DNA of 64,000 bases from DASYTH01 sp035942955 (GTDB taxonomy: Bacteria > Actinomycetota > Actinomycetes > Mycobacteriales > Pseudonocardiaceae), in the NCBI RefSeq assembly GCF_035942955.1, contig NZ_DASZCQ010000316.1, positions 3,245 to 67,244 of the forward strand, given 5' to 3'. A program made the translations under genes and the position numbers. Of the stretch, positions 53,496 through 62,211 are shown piece by piece (position 1 is the first letter of the stretch; each line of letters opens with the position of its first letter). The notes below the pieces were generated by a model that made no database searches, had not been told where the DNA came from, and worked only from the letters and a program-made list of their open reading frames with translations.

Positions 53496-54726
53496 CCGCG
53501 CGCAGCCGGCGCGGCTGGGTGGGCAGGTCGGCCGCTCCCACGGCGAACATCAGGTCGGTGCCCGGGACCGCGGCGATGCCGTTGAGGTTCATGCCCACCG
53601 CGTCCGGTGGCGCGGGGATCGGCGCGTCGACCCACGGGCCGGTGCCCCGAAAGCTGGCCAGCTTCACGCTGGGCTCCCGGAAGTTCTCGATCAGCCAAGG
53701 GTTACCGGCCGTGTCGACGGCGACGTCGGGCAGGCGCGCGGCCGGCAGCCCGCCGACCTCCCGCCACGTCGTGCCGTCACCGTGCACGACGAGGGCGCCG
53801 CCGTCCGGCGACATGAGGGTGTCGCCGACCGCCCACAGGTCGTTCGACGAGCGCCCGCCGATCGCGGTCAGGGCGAGCCGCTTGTCGTTGAGGCCGACCC
53901 GAACCGTCCGCCAGGCGGTGCCGTCCCAGTGGTACAGCAACGGGCCGAGGAACCCGGTCCACGCGCCGTTGCCGGCGGCCCAGATGTCGTTGGGAGCGAA
54001 CGCCTTGAGCCCGGTGACGGCGCAGAAGTTCGGCGTGCCGCCGAACGACGTGCCGCCCTGCACGCACTCGGCCGGCGCCTCGTGCTCCTTCCAGTCCCGC
54101 CCGGTCCACTCCAGGATGACGGCCTCGGTGTTGCGGTGACCCACCATCCAGGCGTGCCCGGCCACCACCGCCAGATCCGTGATGGACAGCAGGCTCGGGG
54201 TGGCGCCGGCCGGGAACGGCACCTCGTGCCAGGTGCCGCCGTCGTAGCGCAAGACCTTGGTGACGTTGTCGGAGGGCTCGTGCGCCGCAGGACCGCCGAC
54301 CGCCCAGACATCCGTCGGTGAGCCGGCCGCCACGAGCTTCAGCCCGCCCTTCCACGTGACGCCGGGCAGCGGCATCCGCGACCACCGGCTGCCGTCCCAT
54401 TGCAGGATCAGCGGTTCACCGGTGGTGTACAACTCGGGCGGCGTGTAGTTGTCCGAGCCCACCGCCCACGCATGAGCGCGGTCGGTGGCCACGACGTCGC
54501 GCAGGATGCTGGTCGGGGTGGTGGGCGGCAGCGTGGCCGGCTTCCAGGCGGGCGGCCGTGCCGGTGCGGACGACGAGGAAGCCGGTGACGATGCCGGTGC
54601 CGGTGCGCCGCTGCTCGGCCCACCGAGCACGGGCCCCGAACTGGGTCCGCCGATCGGTTTCCCGGCACACCCGGAGGTCAGGACGGCCACGGCGAGCGCC
54701 GCGGCCAATCGTCCGCCTCGAGCCAT
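53476..54726 (-). CDS. Lipoprotein with beta-propeller-like repeats
   Basis: 416 residues. Lipobox LTSGC near residue 21, then a Pro/Ser/Ala linker, then repeats such as NDIWAAGNGAWTGFLGPLLY, SNDLWAVGDTLMSP and PTDVWAVGGPAAHE, typical of 6-7-bladed propellers. Anchored outside the membrane, probably a sensor or binding protein. The 3' end overlaps the P450 3' end by 20 nt (convergent). No role in the clusters can be claimed. Confidence 0.8.
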   Translation of the reverse strand: MARGGRLAAALAVAVLTSGCAGKPIGGPSSGPVLGGPSSGAPAPASSPASSSSAPARPPAWKPATLPPTTPTSILRDVVATDRAHAWAVGSDNYTPPELYTTGEPLILQWDGSRWSRMPLPGVTWKGGLKLVAAGSPTDVWAVGGPAAHEPSDNVTKVLRYDGGTWHEVPFPAGATPSLLSITDLAVVAGHAWMVGHRNTEAVILEWTGRDWKEHEAPAECVQGGTSFGGTPNFCAVTGLKAFAPNDIWAAGNGAWTGFLGPLLYHWDGTAWRTVRVGLNDKRLALTAIGGRSSNDLWAVGDTLMSPDGGALVVHGDGTTWREVGGLPAARLPDVAVDTAGNPWLIENFREPSVKLASFRGTGPWVDAPIPAPPDAVGMNLNGIAAVPGTDLMFAVGAADLPTQPRRLRAVILEYS

Positions 54727-54795
54727 GTGCCCCTCCCCAGCATGCCGGCACACGGCGCCGTGTGCGGTGCCGTGACAGTACTCCGGCGAACCGGG

Positions 54796-56637
54796 TCAGT
54801 CGAGCCGGAACTCGGGGTGATAGAGGTCGAACCAGTGGTACAGGTCCAGCACCCGGTCGATGCCGCGGCGCACGTTGCTGGGCACGGTGGCCGGGTCGAG
54901 CGCCACGACGCCGGTCAGCCAGTCCTGGTCGATCAGGTCGTGCACGGGGTGATCGCGGTCGGCGAGCACCTCCTTGGCCTGCTGCTGCAGCACGGCGTTG
55001 TAGTTCGAGTCCTGTGTGGACGGATAGGAGGCCTTGAGCCGGTACCGGACGGACTCCGGCACCACGTGCGCGGTGGCCGCCCGCAGCAGGCTCTTCTCCC
55101 GGCCGTCGAAGGTCTTCATCGACCACGGCGTGTTGTAGACGTACTCGACCAGGCGGTGGTCGCAGAACGGGACGCGGACCTCGAGGCCCACCGCCATGGA
55201 CACGCGGTCCTTGCGGTCAAGCAGCATCCGGACGAACCGGGTCAGGTGCAGGTTGCTGACCGTCCGCATGCGACGGTCCACATCGGAGTCGGTATCGGCG
55301 TGCGACACGGCGGCCGCCGCGGTGGCGTACTGGTCGGCGACGTAGCTGTCGACGTCGAGCAGGCGCCGCACGGCCGGGTTCAGCACCGCCGACCGGTCGC
55401 CGCTCATCGCGCTCTGGTAGGCCAGCCACGGGAACGTGCCCGCGTCCACCGCCGCCGGGTCGTGGAACCAGCGATAGCCGGCGAACACCTCGTCGGCCGA
55501 CTCGCCGGACAGCGCCACCGTCGACTCCCCCCGGATCGCCTGGAACAGCTGGTACAGCGAGGTGTCCATCTCGCCGAAACCGATCGGCAGGTCCCGCGCG
55601 GTGATCACGGCGCGGCGCAGCTCGGGGTCGGTCAGCTCGTCCGGATTGAGCGTCACGAACTTGTGCGCCGAGCCGACCAGGTCGACGACCTCGCGGATGA
55701 ACGGCGTGTCCGGGGTGTCGCGCACCTCGTCGGCCCGGAACGTCTCCTCCCGTCCGACGAAGTCCACCGAGAACGTGCGCAGCCGCTCGCCCTGCTCGGC
55801 AAGGTGCGCCGCGGCCAGACCGGTGACCGCGCTGGAGTCCAGCCCGCCGGACAGCAGCACGCAGCGCGGCACGTCGGCGACCAGCTGGCGGCGCACGATG
55901 TCGGTCATCAGCTCGCGGACCGTGCCGACCGTCGTCTCCAGATCGTCGTGGTGCGCCTTGGCTTCCAGCGTCCAGTACCGCCGGGTGCGGATGCCGCCGG
56001 CGCCGACGGTGACGATCGTGCCCGGCTCGACCTCGGCCATTCCCCGCCACAGCGCCCAACCCGGGGTCATGGTGAACCCGACCAGCTCGCGCAGTCCCGC
56101 GGTGTCGACCACCCGGCCCGCCGCCGGGTTGGCCAGGATCGCCTTCGGCTCGGAGCCGAACAGCACCCCGTCGCCGGTCGGGTAGTAGTAGAGCGGCTTG
56201 ATGCCCAACCGGTCGCGGATCAGCACCAGCCGGTCGGTCCGCTCGTCCCACACGGCGAAGGCGAACATGCCGTTGAGGTGGTCGGCGACGCCGTCGCCCC
56301 ACTCCAGGTAGCCGCGCAGCACCACCTCGGTGTCGCTGACCGTCCGGAACCGGTGGCCCCGGCCTTCCAACTCGGCGCGCAGCTCGGTGAAGTTGTACGT
56401 CTCCCCGCTGTAGACCATGGCGACCGCGCCGGCGGGCGTCCGGACCTCCATCGGCTGCCGCCCGCCTGCAAGGTCGATAATGGACAGTCGGCGGTGGCCG
56501 AGCGCCACGTGCGGCCGGATCCAGGTGCCGGAGTCGTCCGGACCGCGGCAGGCCATGGTCCGCGTCATCGCGTGGACGGTCTCACTCTGCCGGGTCAGGT
56601 CCGAGTCGTAGCCGACCCAGCCGGCGATGCCACACAT
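54796..56637 (-). CDS. Asparagine-synthetase-type amidotransferase, PhzH-like candidate
   Basis: 613 residues. Cys2 glutaminase nucleophile (MCGIAGWVGYD), RRLSIIDLAGGRQPM, then the synthetase P-loop CVLLSGGLDSSAVTGLAA. In Pseudomonas, PhzH of this family converts phenazine-1-carboxylate to the carboxamide. Placement next to phzB and a PhzM-like gene supports that role; a housekeeping AsnB cannot be excluded from the protein alone. It is the last gene of the phzB - phzM-like - amidotransferase run. Confidence 0.8.
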   Translation of the reverse strand: MCGIAGWVGYDSDLTRQSETVHAMTRTMACRGPDDSGTWIRPHVALGHRRLSIIDLAGGRQPMEVRTPAGAVAMVYSGETYNFTELRAELEGRGHRFRTVSDTEVVLRGYLEWGDGVADHLNGMFAFAVWDERTDRLVLIRDRLGIKPLYYYPTGDGVLFGSEPKAILANPAAGRVVDTAGLRELVGFTMTPGWALWRGMAEVEPGTIVTVGAGGIRTRRYWTLEAKAHHDDLETTVGTVRELMTDIVRRQLVADVPRCVLLSGGLDSSAVTGLAAAHLAEQGERLRTFSVDFVGREETFRADEVRDTPDTPFIREVVDLVGSAHKFVTLNPDELTDPELRRAVITARDLPIGFGEMDTSLYQLFQAIRGESTVALSGESADEVFAGYRWFHDPAAVDAGTFPWLAYQSAMSGDRSAVLNPAVRRLLDVDSYVADQYATAAAAVSHADTDSDVDRRMRTVSNLHLTRFVRMLLDRKDRVSMAVGLEVRVPFCDHRLVEYVYNTPWSMKTFDGREKSLLRAATAHVVPESVRYRLKASYPSTQDSNYNAVLQQQAKEVLADRDHPVHDLIDQDWLTGVVALDPATVPSNVRRGIDRVLDLYHWFDLYHPEFRLD

Positions 56638-56652
56638 CCGTTGCCCCGTCTC

Positions 56653-57660
56653 TCAGTACCGTGCGGCCGCGATCAGCGCGGTGGTCTCGACCGGCAGGTC
56701 GGCGCTGCGCTCGATGTACAGGCCGGCCCGGGTGAGCAGCGCGCGCAGGTGCTCGAGCGAGCGGTGCCGGCCGCCGGTGGTCATCAGCAGGTGCAGGTCC
56801 CACAGCGCGGGCAGCACGGTGGAGTTCTCCTCCACCACCAAGCGGTCCAGCAGCAACAGCCGCGAGGACGCGTCGGCCATCCCGCGCCGGATGTGCTCGA
56901 ACAGCCCGACGACGGCGTCGTCGGAGTGTCCGGCAAGGACCCGGCAGAGCAGGTACACGTCGCCGCCGGCCGGCACGCCGCTGAACATGTCGCCGCCGAC
57001 CACCTCGACCCGATCCGCGCCGACCGTGGCGGCCAGGTGCGCCCTGGCCACTGGGGCGACGTGCTCGCGATCCATCAGCACGCCCCGGGCGTCCGGAACC
57101 GACGACAGGATCGCCGCCAGCAGCGCACCGTTTCCGCCACCCAGGTCGACCACGGTCTTGCCGCTGAAGTCGAACACGTCCGGCACGTACTCGAAGAACA
57201 GGTTGCCGGCCTTCATGGCCCCCTGGAACCGGGCGGAGGTGTCCGGGTCGCGGCCGAGATAGCTGTACAGCGGCTGCCCGTAGGCCAGCTCGAACCCGGA
57301 GCTCACCGTCGTGATCGCCTCGTGCGCGTGGGCCCAGGCGGCGTAGAACTCCTCGCCGTAGAGCAGGCACATGTCCCGCATGGACTCCGGCCCGTCCAGT
57401 AGCGCGGTGCTCACCGGCGTGTTGCGGTAGCCGGTGTCCGGGGTGCCCGCGAACACGCCCATGGCCACCAGCAGCCGCATCAGCCGGTGGATGCCGTCCT
57501 CCTTGGCGCCGGTGGCCGAGGCCAGATCGGCGTCGGTGGTGCGGCCGGCCGCGATGTGGTCGGGCAGCTCCAGCTTGACCGCGGTGTACAGGGCCTGCGC
57601 GCGCCAGCCGCCGGTGATCAGCTCGACCACCTGGCGGGCGGCGTCCAGGTCGCGGGTCAC
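56653..57660 (-). CDS. SAM-dependent methyltransferase, PhzM-like
   Basis: 335 residues from GTG 57660. Along its length it follows P. aeruginosa PhzM from memory: IHRLMRLLVAMGVF, GEEFYAAWAHAHEA, FELAYGQPLYSYL, the SAM motif VVDLGGGNGALLAAIL, GGDMFSGVPAGGDVYLLCR and WDLHLLMTTGGRHRS. PhzM N-methylates phenazine-1-carboxylate. The start overlaps the phzB stop (GTGA). N- versus O-methylation is not decided by sequence. Confidence 0.85.
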   Translation of the reverse strand: MTRDLDAARQVVELITGGWRAQALYTAVKLELPDHIAAGRTTDADLASATGAKEDGIHRLMRLLVAMGVFAGTPDTGYRNTPVSTALLDGPESMRDMCLLYGEEFYAAWAHAHEAITTVSSGFELAYGQPLYSYLGRDPDTSARFQGAMKAGNLFFEYVPDVFDFSGKTVVDLGGGNGALLAAILSSVPDARGVLMDREHVAPVARAHLAATVGADRVEVVGGDMFSGVPAGGDVYLLCRVLAGHSDDAVVGLFEHIRRGMADASSRLLLLDRLVVEENSTVLPALWDLHLLMTTGGRHRSLEHLRALLTRAGLYIERSADLPVETTALIAAARY

Positions 57661-58124
57661 GTCGGCACCCCGGCCCGCTTGATCACCGGGATCTCGATGC
57701 CGAGCGCGCGCATCTGGTTGTAGGGGTTCATGAACTCCCGCTGCTCCACGATCTTGCCGTCGCGCAGCAGGAACGAGTGGATGAAGTGGTTCTGGTAGTA
57801 CCCGGGCGGGTAGTCCGGGAAGAGGATCTTGCCCTTGCCGTCGCACTCCACCCAGAACCGGTTCGGGTCCTGGGTCTCGAAGATCTCGACGTTGTACCAG
57901 ACCCAATCCGGGAAGATCCGCAGCGACCACTCGCCGTGCGCCTTGAGCTTGTCCCGCCCGCGGGAGACGACCGGGTCCACCGTGTCGGCGGTGTACAGGC
58001 CGCCGCTGCCGTCCTCGGTGAACAGTTGGTATCGGGTAAGGCGCCCCTCCCCCTGCCGGCTCATGTAATCCTCGACCACGGCTCGATGACGGCGCCGCAG
58101 CTCCACATTGTCGTCGAATGCCAT
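57657..58124 (-). CDS. phzB: Phenazine biosynthesis protein PhzA/PhzB family
   Basis: 155 residues of NTF2-like fold with the family C-terminus FLLRDGKIVEQREFMNPYNQ MRALGIEIP. PhzA/B catalyse condensation of two aminoketone halves to the tricyclic phenazine precursor. Single copy here, as in most non-pseudomonad clusters. Divergent from phzF, 90 nt apart. Confidence 0.93.
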   Translation of the reverse strand: MAFDDNVELRRRHRAVVEDYMSRQGEGRLTRYQLFTEDGSGGLYTADTVDPVVSRGRDKLKAHGEWSLRIFPDWVWYNVEIFETQDPNRFWVECDGKGKILFPDYPPGYYQNHFIHSFLLRDGKIVEQREFMNPYNQMRALGIEIPVIKRAGVPT

Positions 58125-58213
58125 TTGTCAGACCTCGTGTTCTTGGGGCTCAAGCCACCCTGTCACATCTCCAACGATGGAAAGTCCACGCTCGGTCGGG
58201 CTAGCCTAGAGCG

Positions 58214-59050
58214 ATGCGAGACTACGTCGTGGCCGACGTCTTCACGGATGCGGTTCTGCAGGGCAACCCGGTGGCCGTCTTCCTTGACGCGGAAGGCATT
58301 CCGGCCGAACGCATGCAGCGCATCGCGCGGGAGATGAACCTGTCGGAGACCACGTTCGTGCTCCCGCCAACCGACGGCGGGGACGTCAAGGTCAGAATCT
58401 TCACGCCGGTGAACGAGCTGCCGTTCGCCGGCCATCCGACACTGGGAACGGCGATCGTGCTCGGCGAGTCGGGCGGGCTCGATCGAATATCCCTCGAAAC
58501 GCACATGGGTGTCATTCCGTTCGAGTTCCAGCGGGTCGACGGCCGGATAGCGTCCGCCCGCATGCGCCAACCGATTCCCACCTGGGGCCCGTACGAGCGG
58601 GCCGACGACCTGCTCGCCGCGCTCGGCCTCGAGTCGTCCGTCCTGCCGGTCGAGGTGTACCGCAACGGCCCGCGGCACGTCTACGTCGGCCTCCCCACCG
58701 TCGAAGCCCTGTCCGCCGTGCGCCCCGATCTCCTTGCCCTGGCGACACATCCGGACATGGCCGCCAACTGCTTCGCCGGCTCCGGCGCCCAGTGGCGGAT
58801 GCGCATGTTCTCGCCGGCCTACGGCGTCGCCGAGGACGCCGGCACGGGCTCCGCCGCCGGCCCGCTGGCCTTGCACCTGGCCCGGCACGGCCAGATCCCG
58901 TTCGGCCAGGAGATCGAGATCCGCCAAGGAGTCGAGATGGGCCGCACCTGCCTCATGCTCGCCCGAGCCGCCGGCACCCCCGACCACATCGACGCCATCG
59001 AAGTCGGCGGCTCCGCCGTCATCGCCGCCCGCGGCACACTGTTCGTCTAG
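58214..59050 (+). CDS. phzF: trans-2,3-dihydro-3-hydroxyanthranilate isomerase
   Basis: 278 residues. The known PhzF catalytic positions match in number: Glu45 (NLSETTFVL), His74 (PFAGHPTLG) and Asp208 (AEDAGTGSAAG). Isomerises DHHA to the ketone that dimerises. Only phz gene on the plus strand; its divergent promoter lies in the 90 nt before phzB. Confidence 0.95.
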   Translation: MRDYVVADVFTDAVLQGNPVAVFLDAEGIPAERMQRIAREMNLSETTFVLPPTDGGDVKVRIFTPVNELPFAGHPTLGTAIVLGESGGLDRISLETHMGVIPFEFQRVDGRIASARMRQPIPTWGPYERADDLLAALGLESSVLPVEVYRNGPRHVYVGLPTVEALSAVRPDLLALATHPDMAANCFAGSGAQWRMRMFSPAYGVAEDAGTGSAAGPLALHLARHGQIPFGQEIEIRQGVEMGRTCLMLARAAGTPDHIDAIEVGGSAVIAARGTLFV

Positions 59051-59058
59051 CGCCGTGA

Positions 59059-59087
59059 CCGAACCATGATCCAGCCGGAGCCATTGC
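59059..59087 (-). pseudogene. Remnant of a phzG-like 3' end
   Basis: 26 of 29 bases match 59443-59471, the 3' end of phzG. Read leftward it encodes RNGSGWIMVR, like RNGSGWTTVR near the PhzG C-terminus. Nothing else of the gene is left. It lies just after the phzF stop, on the opposite strand. Confidence 0.65.
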
Positions 59088-59431
59088 GCGGCCTCAGCGA
59101 GTGGTCCCGGGCCGAACTCGGCAAAACCCGAGCCATTCGTGGTTGCGAAGCTGTGGTTGCGCGCTCGCAGCGCGCGCGGCGCAGCCACAGCCGCTCCACG
59201 ACGATCCGGTCGGAAAGCCGTGCCGCTGCAGGCCTCTCCCCAATCACCACCGCGGGGCGAGATCGCTGCCCACGGCACGTTCTACGTGTGAGCTTCCGGC
59301 GACGCGCCACAGGCGGTGCTCCGGACGAGCCCACACTGGCCGGTAAGTCGCGGATCGGAGTGTCGGAAGGTGGGTCGTTCCCGCACCGCGATCTTTGCTC
59401 GGCGACGTGACCGGACGCCGTGTCACACGGG
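59088..59431. other. Gap between phzF and phzG with a hairpin
   Basis: No gene seen. GCTGTGGTTGCGC (59150-59162) pairs with GCGCAGCCACAGC (59179-59191) with one mismatch around a 16-nt GC-rich loop. Convergent phzF and phzG transcripts end here, so it may terminate one or both. The rest shows no clear structure. Confidence 0.5.
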
Positions 59432-60052
59432 TCAGGGCTGCAGCCGAACCGTGGTCCAGCCGGAGCCGTTGCGGTCGTAGCGGAGGCGGCGGTAGAGGCG
59501 GTCCGGGCTACTTTGCCAGAACTCCAGTGTGGACGGTACGAGGTGGTACGCCACCCAGGTCCGCGGGCGGGGTAGGGGCTGGCCGGATTCGGCGAGCCGG
59601 GTGGCCTCGGCGAGCAGGGCGGCCTCGTCGGTGAGCGGCTGGCTTTGCCGGGTGGCCACCGACATCGGCAGGGCGGCGGGCGCGCGGGCGGCCCAGAGCG
59701 CGTCGGCTTCGGAGTCGGGGAGTTGCTCGATCCGGCCGGTGAGGATGATCTGCTGGTTGGTTTCCCGCCAGTAGAGTACGCCCGAGCCCCAGCCGGTTGC
59801 GGCGATCTCCCGGCCCTTCTGGCTGACGGTGTGGCTGGTGAACACCAGGCCCCGGTCGGTAAGCGTGCTGGTCTGGATCATGCGGGTGGACGGGCGGCCG
59901 TCGGCGGCCACGGTGGCCAGCGCGACCGCGCCGGGCTCGCGCACGCCATTGTCCACGGCGCGATCGAACCAGTCGCGCAGCAGCGCGATCGGGTCGGCCG
60001 GGGGATGGTGGAACTCGGTCCCGATCGTCACCTGGGACGTGTTCAAACCCAT
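59432..60052 (-). CDS. phzG: PNPOx-like flavin oxidase PhzG
   Basis: 206 residues: ALATVAADGRPSTRMIQTST, FTSHTVSQKGREIAATGWGS, VLYWRETNQQIILTGRIEQL, and C-terminal NGSGWTTVRLQP. FMN-dependent oxidation of the hexahydrophenazine precursor. It starts 3 nt after the end of the small barrel gene. Confidence 0.93.
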   Translation of the reverse strand: MGLNTSQVTIGTEFHHPPADPIALLRDWFDRAVDNGVREPGAVALATVAADGRPSTRMIQTSTLTDRGLVFTSHTVSQKGREIAATGWGSGVLYWRETNQQIILTGRIEQLPDSEADALWAARAPAALPMSVATRQSQPLTDEAALLAEATRLAESGQPLPRPRTWVAYHLVPSTLEFWQSSPDRLYRRLRYDRNGSGWTTVRLQP

Positions 60053-60055
60053 GGT

Positions 60056-60352
60056 TCAGCCCTCCGAATGGATGCCCTCGACGAGGGCCTGGACGTCGAA
60101 CCGCTCGAGCTGGGTCGGCGGGTAGCCGATCAGCTCGGCGGCGTGCGGCGGCAGCGGCTGGTCGGGAACGACGGACTCCCACACCAGCACCGCGCCCCAC
60201 CGGTTGGTCGCCCGGTCGGCGATCCAGAACTTCACCCGCAGGCCCCGGACCGCGGCCCAGGCCTGCGCGCCCCCGTCGCGCAGGTGCTCCCGCAGCGAGT
60301 CGATGGTCTGCTCCGAATTGGACAGATCCCACCACGCGATCGTCGCCCTCAT
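60056..60352 (-). CDS. Small dimeric alpha/beta-barrel (YdhR/ABM-like) protein
   Basis: 98 residues: IAWWDLSNSEQTIDSLREHL, GLRVKFWIADRATNRWGAVL, VLVWESVVPD. Small ferredoxin-like monooxygenase-type fold. Inserted between phzE and phzG, overlapping the phzE stop by 4 nt. A role in phenazine oxidation or intermediate handling is inferred from position only. Confidence 0.72.
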   Translation of the reverse strand: MRATIAWWDLSNSEQTIDSLREHLRDGGAQAWAAVRGLRVKFWIADRATNRWGAVLVWESVVPDQPLPPHAAELIGYPPTQLERFDVQALVEGIHSEG

Positions 60353-62211
60353 AGGCCGAGCACCTCCGCCATGTGCCGAGCGAAGATCCGCGGCCCGTCC
60401 TGGGTGAGCACCGACTCGGCGTGGAACTGCATGGAGGCGAAGTGCGGGCCGCGCAGCGCGTGCACCTCGCCGGTCTCGGGGTCCCGGCTGATCTCGACCG
60501 TTCCCACGCTGGGGTGCTGCAGGACGTCCTCCTGGCTGCGCGCGGCGAACGTGTTGTAGAACCCGACGAGCTCCCGCTCGCCGAATAGGTCGATCTTGCG
60601 CTGCGCGCCCTGGTTGACCACCCGGCAGCGGGCCACGTCAAGACCGAGCAGCCGGCTGAGCACCTGATGGCTCAGGCACACCGCGAGGAACGGCCGGCGC
60701 TGCGCCAGCAGGGCGATGATCGCCTTGTACAGGTGGGCGATTCGCGGGTCGCCGAAGTCGCGCGGGTCGCCGGGGCCAGGGCCCATCACGACCAGATCCT
60801 GATCGTCCCATGTGTACTCTTCGTCGAACCGCCGCACGGTGACCACGAGGCCGAGCGAGCGGAGCTGGTGTCCGATCATCGCGGTGAACGTGTCCTCGGC
60901 GTCCACCACCAGCACGCGCCGCCCGACAAGCTCCGGAACCGGGCGCGGCTGCCGGCCGGCAAGCCAGTACGCGGCCAGCGCGTGCGTGCGCCGGTCGAGC
61001 GCGGCCCGGACCTCCGGATGGTCGGCGAGCCGCTCCGGCGGGTTGACCTCGAGCGCGGCCAGCAGCCCGGCCACCTTGGCCCTCGTCTCGGCCACCTCGG
61101 TGTCCGGATCGGAGTGCCGGACCAGCGTGGCGCCCACCCCGATGCGCAGCCCGCCGGCGGCGTCGATCTCCGCGGTGCGGATCAGGATCGCCGAGTCCAG
61201 GCTGCGGTCCCCGTGCTGGTCCCGGCCGATCAGAGCGATCACGCCGCTGTAGTAGCCGCGGCCGCCCGGCTCGTACCGCCTGATCACCCGGCAGGCGCTC
61301 TCCAGCGGGCTGCCGGTCACCGTCGGGGCGAACATCGTGCCGGCCAGGATCTCCCGCGGGTCCCGTGTGGACCGTCCCTCGATGTAGTACTCGGTGTGCG
61401 CCAGACGGGCCATCTCCTTGAGGAACGGGCCGACGACGCGCCCTCCGGTGTCGCAGATGCGGGCCATCATCTTCAGTTCCTCGTCGACGACCATGTGCAG
61501 CTCGTCGGTCTCCTTGCCGTCGCCGAGGAACTCGATCACGCCGTCCAGCGTCGGGCCGGTCGGCGGGTACCGGTACGTGCCGCTGATCGGGTTCATCACC
61601 GCGATGCCCGCGTCCAGGCTGACGTGCCGTTCCGGGGTGGCACCGACGAACGTGCGGGCGCCGGTGTGCACGATGAACGTCCAGTACGCGCCGGACTCCC
61701 GCTCGCACAGCCGGCGGAAGAAGGTCAGCGCGCTCGCGATGTCGTAGTCGGCGATGTCGGCCTGGAACGTCCGCTTGATCACGAAGTTCGCGCCCGCCCC
61801 GGTGCCGATCTCGCCGGTGACGATCCGCCGGACGGTGTCGGCGTAGCGCGCGTCGTCGACGTCGAACCGCCCGCCCACCAACCGGGTCGGCCGGGTCGTG
61901 ATCCGGCCGAGCACCTCGGTGACGGGCAGCTCGGCCTGCTCGACGACCCGCATCGCGATCAGCGGCGCACCGTCGTCCACGCAGTCGAAGCCGCGCTCGG
62001 CGATCTGCCGGTACGGCACGATCACCAGCATCTCCTTGCCCGGCCCGGAGCTCTCGGCGAGCGGCACGTCGGCCAAACTGTCCGGTGTGGACACCTCACC
62101 GACCAGGACGTCGATCCGGTCCGGCCCGTTGGCGTTTGGCCGGTACAGCAACGCGAACGGCGGTGGCTGCGGGACGAGCACCCGGTCCAGCAGGTCCGCC
62201 CGCCCGGTCAT
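60349..62211 (-). CDS. phzE: 2-amino-2-desoxyisochorismate synthase
   Basis: 620 residues. N-terminal chorismate-binding domain (GTGAGANFVIKRTFQADI, NPISGTYRYPPTGPTLDG, AGTMFAPTVTGSPLESACRV) fused to a C-terminal glutamine amidotransferase with Cys in FLAVCLSHQVLSRLLG and His/Glu in MQFHAESVLTQDG. Diverts chorismate into phenazines. ATG overlaps the phzD stop. Confidence 0.95.
   Translation of the reverse strand: MTGRADLLDRVLVPQPPPFALLYRPNANGPDRIDVLVGEVSTPDSLADVPLAESSGPGKEMLVIVPYRQIAERGFDCVDDGAPLIAMRVVEQAELPVTEVLGRITTRPTRLVGGRFDVDDARYADTVRRIVTGEIGTGAGANFVIKRTFQADIADYDIASALTFFRRLCERESGAYWTFIVHTGARTFVGATPERHVSLDAGIAVMNPISGTYRYPPTGPTLDGVIEFLGDGKETDELHMVVDEELKMMARICDTGGRVVGPFLKEMARLAHTEYYIEGRSTRDPREILAGTMFAPTVTGSPLESACRVIRRYEPGGRGYYSGVIALIGRDQHGDRSLDSAILIRTAEIDAAGGLRIGVGATLVRHSDPDTEVAETRAKVAGLLAALEVNPPERLADHPEVRAALDRRTHALAAYWLAGRQPRPVPELVGRRVLVVDAEDTFTAMIGHQLRSLGLVVTVRRFDEEYTWDDQDLVVMGPGPGDPRDFGDPRIAHLYKAIIALLAQRRPFLAVCLSHQVLSRLLGLDVARCRVVNQGAQRKIDLFGERELVGFYNTFAARSQEDVLQHPSVGTVEISRDPETGEVHALRGPHFASMQFHAESVLTQDGPRIFARHMAEVLGL

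Noticed and set aside
54727..57402. 891-codon plus-strand frame opposite the amidotransferase and methyltransferase
   Set aside because: Translation is His/Arg/Val-rich noise; the minus-strand proteins carry complete catalytic motifs.
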